DNA of 52,370 bases, from NCBI GenBank assembly GCA_016179055.1, contig JACOSC010000061.1, positions 1 to 52,370 on the forward strand, read 5' to 3'. The translations under genes and the position numbers were made by a program. Shown piece after piece: positions 17,721 through 26,463 of this stretch. The stretch's first letter is position 1; each line of letters opens with the position of its first letter. The stretch comes from Acidobacteriota bacterium. Its GTDB lineage: Bacteria > Acidobacteriota > UBA6911 > JACOSC01. The notes beneath the pieces were generated by a model that was not told where the DNA came from, made no database searches, and saw nothing but the letters and a program-made list of their open reading frames with translations.

Positions 17721-18025
17721 TCGCTATACGGGAAAAGGGCGATGGCATAATTCTGTCGCTCAAAGTACAACCACGCGCCCATAAAGACGAAGTGGTCGGC
17801 GCGCATGGAAGCGCGCTGAAACTGCGCATCGCCGCTCCGCCCGTGGCGGGCGCCGCCAACGAAGCCTGTCTTAAATTCCTGGCTCATTGGTTTGGCGTGA
17901 AACGGGCGCAAGTCACGCTCTTGGCCGGCGCCGGCGCCCAGAACAAGATTGTGCGGATAGACGGACTCACCAAGGCCGCCGCGTTACAAAAGTTGTTGCT
18001 TTCCGGGATTGCCCATGGTGACTAG
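17717..18025 (+). CDS. DUF167 (YggU) family protein
   Basis: Small cytosolic alpha/beta protein of about 102 residues with the family core ILSLKVQPRAHKDEVVG, LKLRIAAPPVAGAANEAC and RAQVTLLAGAGAQNKIVRI. ATG 17717 overlaps the yggT stop as ATGA, so translation is probably coupled; GTG 17696 would add seven residues. Biochemical function of the family is not established. Completes the yggS-yggT-yggU operon. Confidence 0.92.
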   Translation: MIAIREKGDGIILSLKVQPRAHKDEVVGAHGSALKLRIAAPPVAGAANEACLKFLAHWFGVKRAQVTLLAGAGAQNKIVRIDGLTKAAALQKLLLSGIAHGD

Positions 18026-18204
18026 CTCGTCTAACTAAGGTTCCGACCTCAAACCGGCCGTGGCTCCGGCGGTGACCTCGAACCGTGGCCAGAGGTCGTG
18101 ACACGGTCATTCTGCACGTGCGGGATCCTTTCAGGGTACGCGGTGGCGGGCGGTTCGTTACCGATTAACGCTCACGGCCAAGCCCTCCGGCAATAGGCTT
18201 TCTC

Positions 18205-19422
18205 ATGCAGCTACACACAAAAATTGGACTTGGATTATTGGCTGGAACTCTGACCGGCGCGGCCATCGGGCCGCGGGCTATTATCCTTGAGCCGGTAGGA
18301 ACCGCGTTCCTGCGTCTGATTTCCATGGTCATCATTCCTCTGGTCTTTTCCTCACTGGTGGTGGCGATAGCCGGATTAGGCGGCGTTGCCAAGCTGGGAC
18401 GTTTGGGACTTAAATCCATAAGCTATTTCACGCTGGCCATGACCATAGCCGTTGGCCTGGGTCTAGCGCTGGCCACCTTCCTACGTCCGGGTCATCGGCT
18501 CAACCGCACAACCCAAGCCCTAATCGTCAAGAACTACGGCGGGCAGGCCGGCGAGCGCTTGAAATCCCAACCGGCGCGCCCGTCATTGACAACGATGCTC
18601 TTGGACTTGATACCCACCAACCCCTTGAAAGCGGCCGCCGAGGGAAACTTATTGCAGGTAATTTTCTTTGCTATGGTCTTTGGGGTGGCTCTCCTGATGA
18701 TTCACGGCGCGCATCGCCAGTGGCTGATCGATGGCCTAACCGCCATTTACGAGGTGATGATCAAGCTGGTGATGATGACCATGGGACTCGCGCCGTTCGG
18801 CGTCTTTGCCATCATGGCATCGACCGTCGGTCGTTATGGCCTTCAAATCTTGGCGACTCTTTTCCAGTATATTGCCGTGGTCATGGCAGGGTTGTTGGCG
18901 CAAGCGTTGTTATTTTACCCCGTCATCGTCATTGGGTATGGCCGTCGCAACCTCTGGGATTTTTTTCGCGCCATTAGTTCCGCCCAGTTGCTCGCCTTCA
19001 GCACCACCTCCAGCGCCGCTACTTTGCCTGTATCGATCCAGTGCAGCGAAGAGCGGCTCAAGATCGCGCCGGAAGTAACCAACTTTGTCCTGCCGCTGGG
19101 CGCGAGTCTGAGTCGCGATGGCACGGCCGTATATCAGGCGATTTCAGCCGTCTTCATTGCGCAGGTTTACGGGATCAATCTCTCATTGTATCAGATTGGC
19201 CTCATCGGGTTGATTGCGGTCTTGGCCTCGATGGGAACGGCCGCCGTGCCGGCGGGTGGGTTCATTAACTTGGCCATCATCTTAAGCGCCACCGGGATTC
19301 CGCTGGAAGGACTGGCGCTGGTTCTCGGCGTGGATCGTATTCTTGACATGAGCCGGACCATGATCAACGTAACCGGGCAGTTGGTCGGCGCGGTTTTTAT
19401 CAACGCCCGCAGCGACGGCTAA
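18205..19422 (+). CDS. dicarboxylate/amino acid:cation symporter (DAACS family)
   Basis: Inner-membrane secondary transporter of 405 residues for C4-dicarboxylates or acidic amino acids with Na+ or H+. Eight or so hydrophobic segments and two re-entrant loops; Ser-rich first hairpin FSTTSSAATLPVS near 268-280, the substrate/cation motif SRDGTAVYQ near 305 (NMDGTA in GltPh), and the second hairpin ASMGTAAVPAGG. Closest in layout to GltP/GltT. The sequence cannot separate glutamate from dicarboxylate preference. 179 bases separate it from yggU, so it likely has its own promoter. Confidence 0.92.
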   Translation: MQLHTKIGLGLLAGTLTGAAIGPRAIILEPVGTAFLRLISMVIIPLVFSSLVVAIAGLGGVAKLGRLGLKSISYFTLAMTIAVGLGLALATFLRPGHRLNRTTQALIVKNYGGQAGERLKSQPARPSLTTMLLDLIPTNPLKAAAEGNLLQVIFFAMVFGVALLMIHGAHRQWLIDGLTAIYEVMIKLVMMTMGLAPFGVFAIMASTVGRYGLQILATLFQYIAVVMAGLLAQALLFYPVIVIGYGRRNLWDFFRAISSAQLLAFSTTSSAATLPVSIQCSEERLKIAPEVTNFVLPLGASLSRDGTAVYQAISAVFIAQVYGINLSLYQIGLIGLIAVLASMGTAAVPAGGFINLAIILSATGIPLEGLALVLGVDRILDMSRTMINVTGQLVGAVFINARSDG

Positions 19423-19822
19423 AAAAAGTCCGTCGCTGATTCGGCAAGGGCGGTGGCGGACCCATTGGATCTGCGCGCTAAAGACACGGCTAAAGTCATC
19501 AGGCCGCTACGCGGCCGCATCGTGCGCGTTGTGGTTTAAGACAATATTTTGGGTAATGTCAAGCGATGAGGGTGGGGTGATTGGGACGACTGAAAAGAAC
19601 TTGCCTGCGGATTGGCTTCTCTTCAGTCGCCCCAATGGGACTGAAATTCCGTTATGTCCTGCACTCGCTGCGATGAATCGCTGGGCCATTATCATACGTC
19701 CCTACGGGACGCGCCGGTTTGGTGAAAAGATTTCGGTAATGATAGTCGGTCCCGGACGAGTGACGAAGGACTCAGGTCCCGTGCGTCGATCTTAATGGGT
19801 GATCGTGCCGGCGCGACGCGGC
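19423..19822. other. intergenic with dispersed repeat fragments
   Basis: No gene. A hairpin GGGACGACTGAA / TTCAGTCGCCCC spans 19580-19634, and CGTCCCTACGGGACG lies near 19697. The stretch CGTTATGTCCTGCACTCGCT recurs partly at 16164 (CGTTACGTCCTGCGCTAGCT), marking it as dispersed repeat. Confidence 0.45.
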
Positions 19823-21441
19823 TTAAGGGGTGCGGTCCGGACCAGCGCGTGCGGCGCGGGCGCAGTAGCGCCCCCCGGTGTTGAAGGTGGGGCCGCCGGC
19901 ATATCCTCCCCAGACGATCATCTCCGTTCCGGTCCACACCGCCGAGTGCCAGAATCTCGCACTGGGCGCTCCACTGAGGCTCGTCGCCGCCCAGGTGTCG
20001 CTGGCCGGATCGTACCTCCCCCCAGTGTTGAAGTAGGTCGCTCCAGTCCCCCCCAGACGATCATCGCCGCCCCAGTCCAAACCGCTGTGTGATTATTTCT
20101 CGCACTGGGTGCCCCGCTGAGGCTCATCGCCATCCAGGCGTCGGTAATGGGATCGTACCGCCCCCCCGTGTTGAGAAAGCCGCCGCCGTCTCCCCCCCAG
20201 ACGATCATCGCCGTTCCCGTCCACACGGCTGTATGATAAAATCTCGTACTGGGCGCCCCGCCGTCGCTCGTCGCCATCCAGGTGTCGGTAATGGGATCGT
20301 AGCGTCCCCCGGTGTTGAAGGTGGGGCCGCCAGCATACCCTCCCCAGACGATCATCTCTGTTCCCGTCCACACCGCCGCGTGAAGATAGCGCACATCGGG
20401 CGGTACCAGCGTCGGTGTCCAGGTGTCGTCCGTACACGCTGTCCCGGCGCGCAGCACCGGCAGCCGATAGGCATGATCGCCCCGACCATGTCGGGGTTCG
20501 GGCCTAAGCCCGCGTCCCGCCTCCGCCCACCACGCGTCGAACGGGCGTTTCCGCCAGCTTACTGTGGCGACCCGTATCCGCCCTTCTTCCCTCTCCAACA
20601 CCGCGAGCACATAATAGCCGTCCTCTCGCTCTTGTAAGCCGCTGGTCATGCCCACCGGTCCCGCCGTGGCGGGATCGCCGTCGGTTTGGCGCGCGCTCGC
20701 CAACGCCGGTTCCGAACGCTCCATCGCCAAGCCGCTATGCAAGACGCGGCCGATCTCTCGCTGCCGTTCCATCCATTGCGCGGCTTCCAGAGCCACAGCC
20801 CCTGGCGCGCGCTCTACCCCGCCATCTTCCTGCTTGGCCCACTCGACTTCCTCATATTCTCCGCTCATCTTCCGCAGATCCTTCACGTCCCCGTACCGCG
20901 CCACCTCCGCTTCCGCTTGCTTTCTCAACTCGCCATGCCGGAGTTCATCGCCCGCATACCAACTGCGGATCAACCGATTGACCAACTGCGGCCGCGCTAA
21001 ACACTCGGCTATCAAGAACGGATCGTTCTCCAGCGCCGCCCACAGCGCTCGCAGCCGCTCGGGTTGTTGTGTCGCCCGCGCCATGCGAGCCATTTCCGCT
21101 TGCAATTGCGCCCCGGTCACCGGCCGTCGCCAATAGACTTCGAGAGCTTTACTTTTGCGCAGATCGTCTTCGACTTTCGCCCGGATCGCCGAGAGCGGCA
21201 TCACGGCTTCCAAAGAGGGCTTCGGCTGAGGATTCTCTTTCGGCCATATGCGATACTGCCAGTTAACCTCTTCGAGGGCTCGCTGATAGCGTACACGGTC
21301 TTCGAGGCTCAGCGTCCGCCGCACCGGCGGAGCGGCCGCGACCGTCGATCCGTCCGTAATAAACATGATTATAAGGGCTACCGCGAGAAGAAATCCCGCC
21401 GATGTGTGGGTGCGATGAGTACGCTGCGCATGGGTTGCCAT
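19823..21441 (-). pseudogene. exported kelch-like repeat protein, frameshifted
   Basis: Signal peptide (AGFLLAVALIIMFITDG), then a 260-residue charged region of unknown type, then kelch-like units of about 50 residues built on HTAVWTGTAMIVWGG, FNTGGRYDPITDTW and SLSGAPSARN. Four units are visible, but the reading frame breaks at a run of seven C at 20048-20054: upstream frame ends in an unnatural tail near 19918, while the next frame resumes TGATYFNTGGRYDP exactly in register and runs to 19823. One missing base restores the frame. It may be a sequencing error or a true mutation. Kelch propellers are usually six or seven blades, so the C-terminus may also be truncated. Starts at ATG 21441 with AGGGAGGA upstream. 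Confidence 0.75.
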
Positions 21442-21474
21442 AATGCTGTCCTCCCTTAAAAGTAACTCCGGCGA

Positions 21475-21563
21475 AACAGAACCGGTTGCGGTAGTAACCG
21501 CGTATATCGCGACTCGACCTGCCCGTCTCGGTCACCCGCCCGCTATCGCAGGCGGTTCTGTTT
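21475..21563. repeat. REPIN-like palindrome
   Basis: AACAGAACCGGTTGCGGTAG at the left faces CGCTATCGCAGGCGGTTCTG at the right. Same family as 25490-25565 and 25669-25748. It lies between the ATG of the kelch-like gene and its likely promoter. Confidence 0.6.
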
Positions 21564-22038
21564 AATTCGTTGTGGCGCCCGAAACGGGGCATGAACAACT
21601 CCCTTGTGAAGCCGAGTCTATCAAACTCGACGACCGAAAACAAGCAAAAATGACAAGACTCCGTCAGTTCGATACTAACCTACCGAAGCGCTTCAGAGCT
21701 ACCTATGAGATGACGTGGCGGACCCACTCGTACTGCTTATGATCGAACTTCAGTGGAGATCAAAAAAGGGATGTACTTTCGCAATCATAGTCTTGCGTTT
21801 TTTTGCGCCTCTTTGCGGCAAGAAAAAATAGGCCGCAAAAAAAGCGCCTAAGGCGCAAGGTGGAAGCGGCATCCTGCCGCTTGTCTTAAATAATGAACCA
21901 AAAAAAGCGCACAAGGCGCAAGAGGGAACGCTGACGCTGCGCCGGACGCCGTGGCGTCTGCTCGTCTCATCCCTTCGCTCCGCTAAATATTCTCCGTCCA
22001 TGACAAGGCGCGTTTCTTATGATCGAATTTGCGAACTC
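21564..22038. other. intergenic with repeat fragments
   Basis: No gene. Contains CTTATGATCGAACTTCAGTGGAGATC-type sequence at 21738 and GCGCGTTTCTTATGATCGAA at 22009, which are ends of the composite repeats listed at 28990 and 30376, plus low-complexity AAAAAAGCGCCTAAGGCGCAAG-like stretches near 21838 and 21901. Confidence 0.45.
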
Positions 22039-22066
22039 TTGTTGTAATGCTAGGATTGGGTATAAT
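22039..22066 (+). promoter_or_regulatory. candidate sigma70 promoter of ribE
   Basis: TTGTTG (22039-22044), 16-base spacer, perfect TATAAT (22061-22066), 88 bases before the ribE start. No FMN riboswitch (no AGGGTGAAATTCCC-type core) is present in the leader. Confidence 0.4.
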
Positions 22067-22153
22067 AGAATCTTCCAGTTTGATAAACCCGATTGGCTGC
22101 TCCGCAATTCAACAATTCAAAAATTTCGTGATTCGGTTTAAGAGGATGCTTAA

Positions 22154-22777
22154 GTGTTTACGGGAATCATTGAAACGGTCGGGAAAATACAAAGCCTGCG
22201 CAGGTCCGGTCGCCAGAGCGTACTGAGCGTGACGTGCGGCCAGTTGGCCCGCGAGCTCAAGAACGGCGACAGCATCGCCGTCAACGGTACCTGCCTCACG
22301 GTCACCGCACACGCGGCCACGGGCTTTACCGCCGATCTTTCCCTTGAGACCCTGAAACGGACGACCTTCGCCACACTACGAGCGGGTCGACGTGTAAATC
22401 TCGAGCGGCCGCTGGCGGCCAGCGCGCGACTCGGCGGCCATTTCGTGCAAGGACACGTGGATGGCATGGGCAAGCTCACGGGACGACGGCAGGAAGGCGA
22501 TACCCTCTGGATGGAATTCGAGTTTCCCAAAGAACTCGGCGCGTATTTTGTGGAGAAAGGCTCCGTGGCTGTCGATGGCGTTAGCCTGACCATTGCTGCC
22601 ATACGGCTTGGAAGTTTTGCGGTGGCGATCATTCCTTTCACGGCCGCTCACACCAACTTAGGGCCGATGGCTATCGGCGATCCCGTAAACCTTGAATGCG
22701 ACATACTGGCCAAGTATTTACGCCGGTTTATGGATACACAATTCCACGCTCATCCGGCACTAGCCGGCATTGATTAA
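22154..22777 (+). CDS. ribE: riboflavin synthase alpha subunit
   Basis: Dismutation of two 6,7-dimethyl-8-ribityllumazines to riboflavin. 207 residues with two lumazine-binding repeats. The start is GTG 22154, giving the invariant MFTGIIETVG. Repeat 1 has SIAVNGTCLTVTA near 37-49 and LETLKRTTFATL; repeat 2 has LGGHFVQGHVDGMG near 94-107, SVAVDGVSLTIAA near 135 and the substrate segment IPFTAAHTNLG. AGAGGA precedes the start. Stands alone, without other rib genes. Confidence 0.96.
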   Translation: MFTGIIETVGKIQSLRRSGRQSVLSVTCGQLARELKNGDSIAVNGTCLTVTAHAATGFTADLSLETLKRTTFATLRAGRRVNLERPLAASARLGGHFVQGHVDGMGKLTGRRQEGDTLWMEFEFPKELGAYFVEKGSVAVDGVSLTIAAIRLGSFAVAIIPFTAAHTNLGPMAIGDPVNLECDILAKYLRRFMDTQFHAHPALAGID

Positions 22778-22779
22778 CG

Positions 22780-22841
22780 GTAACTATTCAGGCATGCCGC
22801 TCAGCCCCTACGGGGCTAAGGAGCGCCGACTGAGTAGTTAC
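22780..22841. mobile_element. MITE-like element, GTAACTGTTCA family, copy 3
   Basis: 62-bp element: GTAACTATTCAG (22780-22791) and CTGAGTAGTTAC (22830-22841) pair with one mismatch. An inner AGCCCCTACGGGGCT hairpin sits at 22803-22817. It lies three bases after the ribE stop and could also serve as transcript-end structure. Confidence 0.55.
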
Positions 22842-22875
22842 AATTAAAGCGTCCAACTAGCTTAAGAGGCGAACT

Positions 22876-23580
22876 ATGATGGACAACCAGGCACCACGAC
22901 GTAGTCAACCTCGGCATGTAGGCCGCACCTACGGGCTAAGGCGCGTTCTTATCGGCCTAATCCTTGGCGTCGGCCTGGGGTTCAGGTTGGCTCCGGCGGC
23001 ACCGACCGGCGCGGGAGCGCTTTTCCGTTTTGACCGAGACACGGTCATTGTCTGGCGGGCCGAGATGCAGGAGGCCGGTTACGATTTTGTCGTTCGCATT
23101 GCGCAGTTTGAGCCGAAGCGACTGTTCGAGTGGGAGAGCAGCGCCAATCAAGGCGTTGTGTTGCTCGATCCCTCGGCCATACAGAGCAGCCGCAGCTTCC
23201 AGACCAGCAAGCTGTTCAGCGCCGGATCGGAAACCAAGAGCAAAGATGAAACGGCCATATGGTTAAGCAAGGAAGCCTTCCGCGAGTTGGCCGACGCCGG
23301 CCATGTTCAGGTGAAGCTGGACAGTATCGCCAACACGTGGAGGATCATTCGCCGCGAAACCGTTCCGCTCCAAGTCAACCGGGAAGAAGTTCAGATCCCC
23401 GTGATTGTCGTAGCCGATAGCCGCGGCGGCGAATGGGCCTTTTATGACCATCCCGACAATCCGTTCTTCGTCAGGCACACCATTCGCGGTTTCACGCAAG
23501 CGATCAAGAGCATCACGACCAACCGCAAAAACACTCTGCGCTGGCTAAAAGAAAGTAAGATCCGTTCCTTAACGTCATGA
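22876..23580 (+). CDS. exported or membrane-anchored hypothetical protein
   Basis: 234 residues. A basic N-terminus (RRSQPRHVGRTYGLRRV) leads into one hydrophobic segment (LIGLILGVGLGFRLAPAAP, about 27-46), so the protein is exported or anchored with its body outside. The mature part includes VVRIAQFEPKRLFEWESSA, IWLSKEAFRELADAGHVQV and WAFYDHPDNPFFVRH. No domain is recognised. AGAGG lies before the tandem ATGATG start, and the composition is that of a real gene with normal codon use. It is flanked by a MITE and a 324-bp palindrome. Confidence 0.7.
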   Translation: MMDNQAPRRSQPRHVGRTYGLRRVLIGLILGVGLGFRLAPAAPTGAGALFRFDRDTVIVWRAEMQEAGYDFVVRIAQFEPKRLFEWESSANQGVVLLDPSAIQSSRSFQTSKLFSAGSETKSKDETAIWLSKEAFRELADAGHVQVKLDSIANTWRIIRRETVPLQVNREEVQIPVIVVADSRGGEWAFYDHPDNPFFVRHTIRGFTQAIKSITTNRKNTLRWLKESKIRSLTS

Positions 23581-23593
23581 GGGACGAAAATCA

Positions 23594-23917
23594 GTATCTT
23601 CTCAATTAAGTCGGGGTGAAGCGCCTGCGACAGGCCCGAAGGGCTGGGAGGTAATAGCCCCGCCCGTGAGGGCGTGGGTAAGAACGAACGAATGGTGGTG
23701 AGGCCCGCAGGGCCGGCACGTTCGCGCGCAAAGAGGCGGTCTCATGCCAGGAAAACATCGTGGAATACGATGCGCGTTACCTGTGGGAGTGAGTGCCGCG
23801 CCTTCGGCGCTTGATGGGGTTATGGCCTGCGCTACCCACGCCCTGACGGGCGGGGCTATTACCTTATGGCCCTTCGGGCCTGTGAAGGATAGTTTACCCC
23901 GATTTATTGAGAAGATA
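23594..23917. mobile_element. 324-bp long-hairpin (REPIN-type) element
   Basis: Arms 23594-23680 and 23833-23917 are near-perfect reverse complements: GTATCTTCTCAAT, GGCCCGAAGGGC, GGTAATAGCCCCGCCCGT and GGGCGTGGGTA each have their mate. The 150-base centre contains ATCGTGGAATACGATGCGCG and a further hairpin GCCGCGCCTTCGGCGC. The 73-codon frame over it is an artefact. Confidence 0.75.
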
Positions 23918-23942
23918 CCGGAAATTAACCCCTTGCTCTGGG

Positions 23943-24800
23943 TTAATCGAGTTTGGCTTCTTTGACGATCTTGACGCTGGCGCTGGCCCCGATGCGTGTG
24001 GCGCCGGCCTCGATCATTTTCTGCGCGGTCGCCCGATCGCGTATGCCGCCGGAGGCTTTAACGCCAATCTCTTTGCCGACCACGCGGCGCATCAAGGCCA
24101 CATCTTCCGGCGTGGCGCCGCCGCTGGAAAATCCGGTCGAGGTCTTCACATAATCAGCGCCGGCGGCCTTGGCCAGCAGACAGGCTTTTACTTTTTCGTC
24201 GTCGGTCAGTAGGGCGGTCTCGATAATCACTTTGGACAAGACCTCGTAATCACGGCAGGCCTCAACAACGGCTTGCAAGTCGCGGCGCAACAGGTCGTCG
24301 TCCAGTGATTTCAAGGCGCCGACATTGATCACCATATCCACTTCGCGCGCGCCGTCGCCGATGACGCGGCGAGTCTCATAAGCTTTGACGTCCGGCAACG
24401 TGGCGCCGAGCGGAAAACCCACAACGCTGGCGACGGCGACGCTCGTGCCACAAACCATACGAGCCGCATGGCGAACGTATGACGGATTAACGCACACGGC
24501 GGCAAATTGATTTTCCATCGCTTCGCGGCAGAGCTTGGACACGTCCTCCAATGAGGCCTCCGGCTTCAGTATGGTATGATCGATGTACTGCGCCATCTCA
24601 CGGCTTACCGGCGGAGCCGTGGAATGAAGGCCCACGCGATCGGCGCCGCACTCGATAATAAATCGCACGCGATCGGGGCAGGACGTTACCGCCACCGTAT
24701 GACAGCGGCAAGCACTACTCGCCGCGGGCAAGACGCCAAACCGCTGTACGATCTCATCGGTAATCTGCTCAATGAGCTGCTCAAGCTCGGTCGTTTGCAT
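23943..24800 (-). CDS. deoC: deoxyribose-phosphate aldolase with N-terminal extension
   Basis: Class I aldolase splitting 2-deoxyribose-5-phosphate into glyceraldehyde-3-phosphate and acetaldehyde. 285 residues, about 65 more than usual. The catalytic part begins near residue 69 ([12 protein letters not shown]) and has [11 protein letters not shown] (D155), the Schiff-base lysine K219 in [10 protein letters not shown] and [10 protein letters not shown]. The extension opens with an amphipathic helix, [16 protein letters not shown], then a Cys-rich stretch [17 protein letters not shown]. Such a short helix plus linker resembles the encapsulation peptides of microcompartment enzymes, and DERA with RpiB is the enzyme pair of the sugar-phosphate (SPU) microcompartment type. 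The upstream rpiB is 58 bases away on the same strand. No shell gene is in the window. Confidence 0.94.
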   Translation of the reverse strand: MQTTELEQLIEQITDEIVQRFGVLPAASSACRCHTVAVTSCPDRVRFIIECGADRVGLHSTAPPVSREMAQYIDHTILKPEASLEDVSKLCREAMENQFAAVCVNPSYVRHAARMVCGTSVAVASVVGFPLGATLPDVKAYETRRVIGDGAREVDMVINVGALKSLDDDLLRRDLQAVVEACRDYEVLSKVIIETALLTDDEKVKACLLAKAAGADYVKTSTGFSSGGATPEDVALMRRVVGKEIGVKASGGIRDRATAQKMIEAGATRIGASASVKIVKEAKLD

Positions 24801-24858
24801 AATCCCTCTCCAAACCGGGGTAAGGCGGCGCCGTCGCCGCGGCGAGCTTTAACCGCAC

Positions 24859-25464
24859 CTAGCGCAAGTATCGCTTTTCCACATCCATAATCTTGCGGAC
24901 CCGCCGGCCGTGGCGCTCTTCACCGTAATCGGTGGCCAGCCAAACCTTGACGATTTCACGCAACAGCTCAAGCGGCCGCAGGCGAGCGCCCAAGGTCAGC
25001 ACATTGGCATAGTTATGTTCCCGACTATTCTTGGCGGTCTCGGCATCGTAACACATGGCCGCCCGAACCCCCGGCACTTTGTTAGCTGTCATACATGAGC
25101 CGATGCCGGCGCCATCCAAAATGATGCCGAGATCACAGTCGCCCTTGGCGACGGCATTGGCCACGGCAAACGCAAAATCCGGATAATCCACCGCGGCACT
25201 ACCGTGCGTGCCAAAATCCTTATGGGCGTAGCCCAACTCGTCGAGCCAGGGCTTGAGCTGTTCTTTGACCTCAAACCCGCCATGATCGGCGCCGAGACCT
25301 ATAACTTTTCGGCGCAGACCTTCGCTGAGAATAATGCGAACGCGACACGCCGACGCCGTCTCCCGCGCCAGCGGCGTGATAATGCTGGATTCCGGCGCTT
25401 CCAAAAGGCCCCCCGGCTCAACGGCCAGGACATCTTGCTCAGTAATAATGCGACGTTGGCTCAT
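24859..25464 (-). CDS. rpiB: RpiB/LacAB family sugar-phosphate isomerase, extended
   Basis: Ribose-5-phosphate isomerase B family, interconverting aldose and ketose phosphates. 201 residues against about 150 usually: the core starts near residue 52 (KVIGLGADHGGFEVKEQL), after an extension RRIITEQDVLA...SSIITPLARETA. Core motifs: D60-H61, DYPDFAFAVANAV, GIILDGAGIGSCM, SREHNYANVLTLGAR. The catalytic Cys of E. coli RpiB (ICGTGIG) is Asp117 here and the following Thr is Ala; a Cys at 124 is nearby. The extension and the adjacent deoC point to a microcompartment-type pathway in which deoxyribose or other pentose phosphates are degraded. Substrate is uncertain. Confidence 0.9.
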   Translation of the reverse strand: MSQRRIITEQDVLAVEPGGLLEAPESSIITPLARETASACRVRIILSEGLRRKVIGLGADHGGFEVKEQLKPWLDELGYAHKDFGTHGSAAVDYPDFAFAVANAVAKGDCDLGIILDGAGIGSCMTANKVPGVRAAMCYDAETAKNSREHNYANVLTLGARLRPLELLREIVKVWLATDYGEERHGRRVRKIMDVEKRYLR

Positions 25465-25489
25465 CTCTTTCTATTAAACATTCCGGCGC

Positions 25490-25565
25490 AACAGAACAGG
25501 TTGCGGTAGCGACCGGTTCTGTTGCGACGCGGGCCACCCGCCCGCTACCGCAGGCGGTACTGTTT
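25490..25565. repeat. REPIN-like palindrome
   Basis: ACAGAACAGGTTGCGGTAGC on the left faces CCGCTACCGCAGGCGGTACTG on the right, upstream of rpiB on its promoter side. Same family as 21475-21563. Confidence 0.6.
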
Positions 25566-25668
25566 TTTATTCATCGTGGTGCCCCGCCAATGGGCATGGG
25601 CAACTCCATTGGCCATTCAGACTACTGAATGCGGAGCCCCCAAGTATACTTTGAACGATCACAAAGTA

Positions 25669-25748
25669 ACAGAACCGGGAGCGGTAGCGACCGGGTTGAC
25701 CAGTTGTGAAAGGGTTCGCCACCCGGTCGCTACCGCTCCCGGTTCTGT
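25669..25748. repeat. REPIN with perfect 28-bp arms
   Basis: Arms 25669-25696 and 25721-25748 are exact reverse complements; each contains GGAGCGGTAGCGACCGGGT or its complement, with a 24-base loop. Single arms occur at 35675-35702 and 41386-41405, the latter also sharing the flanking GAACGATCACAAAG. Confidence 0.8.
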
Positions 25749-25831
25749 AAGAGTGGGCCACCTAAAAATGATAGTTTATGCCCGCTCGCAGTATAGCTAC
25801 GAAACGATTAACTCTCCGCCGAGCGGTCTTC

Positions 25832-26449
25832 CTACGGCTGGAAATTAATGATCAGATCCTGACCCTCGCCGGTGAACACTCGCCATATCGTCTCGCCGGA
25901 AACTACCACTTCCGGGCGCGTTTCCACTTGAAGGCGAAAAGCCTTGGGAAAGGACACGCCCAAAATGGATTCCGACTGCGCCCGTGCGTCATAATCCGAG
26001 ATTCTTATTGTATTGAACTCAGGAACGATTTTCAATTTAGCCCGCAAGGCTATGACCACCGTAATGGGATAGGAGGAAGGCAATCGGTCTCCCAGGCCGC
26101 TGGTAGTCGCGGCGATCAACTCAAGGGCAACCGCTTCGCCGTTAAGGACCACATGGAGGGGGCGCAGGGCTTCGCCGACGAGGTATTTCTGCAAGCGCGC
26201 CTGTTCCTCGCCTGATAAGCGTCGATCGGCGTCGGCGTCAAAGCGCTCGCGCAGATCATAGGCCAGTTGCCGATCCGTAATAACATAATCCACACGAGCC
26301 CGTAATTGGGTGTCGGAGACTTGCATGGAAGTAACTTTGGCCCATGGAACTTGGTGAGCCCATACGGAGCATCCCATAAGGAGCACAAGACAGGCCAGCA
26401 ATCCGTGGACAAGCGGTCGGCCATGTCGAGGGAGAAGAAATGATGACAT
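25832..26449 (-). CDS. exported EF-hand-like protein
   Basis: About 205 residues. ATG 26449 is preferred because GAGAGGG lies eight bases upstream; ATG 26464 would overlap the previous stop as TGATG. A signal peptide (LVHGLLACLVLLMGCSVWA) with a Cys near the cleavage region may be a lipoprotein box. One EF-hand-type loop is visible, DADADRRLSGEEQARLQKYL near residues 72-90, suggesting Ca2+ binding. The rest is a beta-rich domain (LRPLHVVLNGEAVALELIA, SYPITVVIALRAKLKIV). It directly follows the CehA-type hydrolase, so the two are probably co-transcribed. Function unknown. Confidence 0.75.
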   Translation of the reverse strand: MSSFLLPRHGRPLVHGLLACLVLLMGCSVWAHQVPWAKVTSMQVSDTQLRARVDYVITDRQLAYDLRERFDADADRRLSGEEQARLQKYLVGEALRPLHVVLNGEAVALELIAATTSGLGDRLPSSYPITVVIALRAKLKIVPEFNTIRISDYDARAQSESILGVSFPKAFRLQVETRPEVVVSGETIWRVFTGEGQDLIINFQP

Positions 26450-26463
26450 AATAAACCCTCTCA

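Noticed and set aside
22067-22153. Possible FMN riboswitch upstream of ribE
   Set aside because: None of the conserved RFN-element sequences is present; the leader is short and AT-rich.
23744-23965. 73-codon frame between the hypothetical gene and deoC
   Set aside because: Lies in the right part of a long palindrome and its repeat-derived sequence has no protein features.
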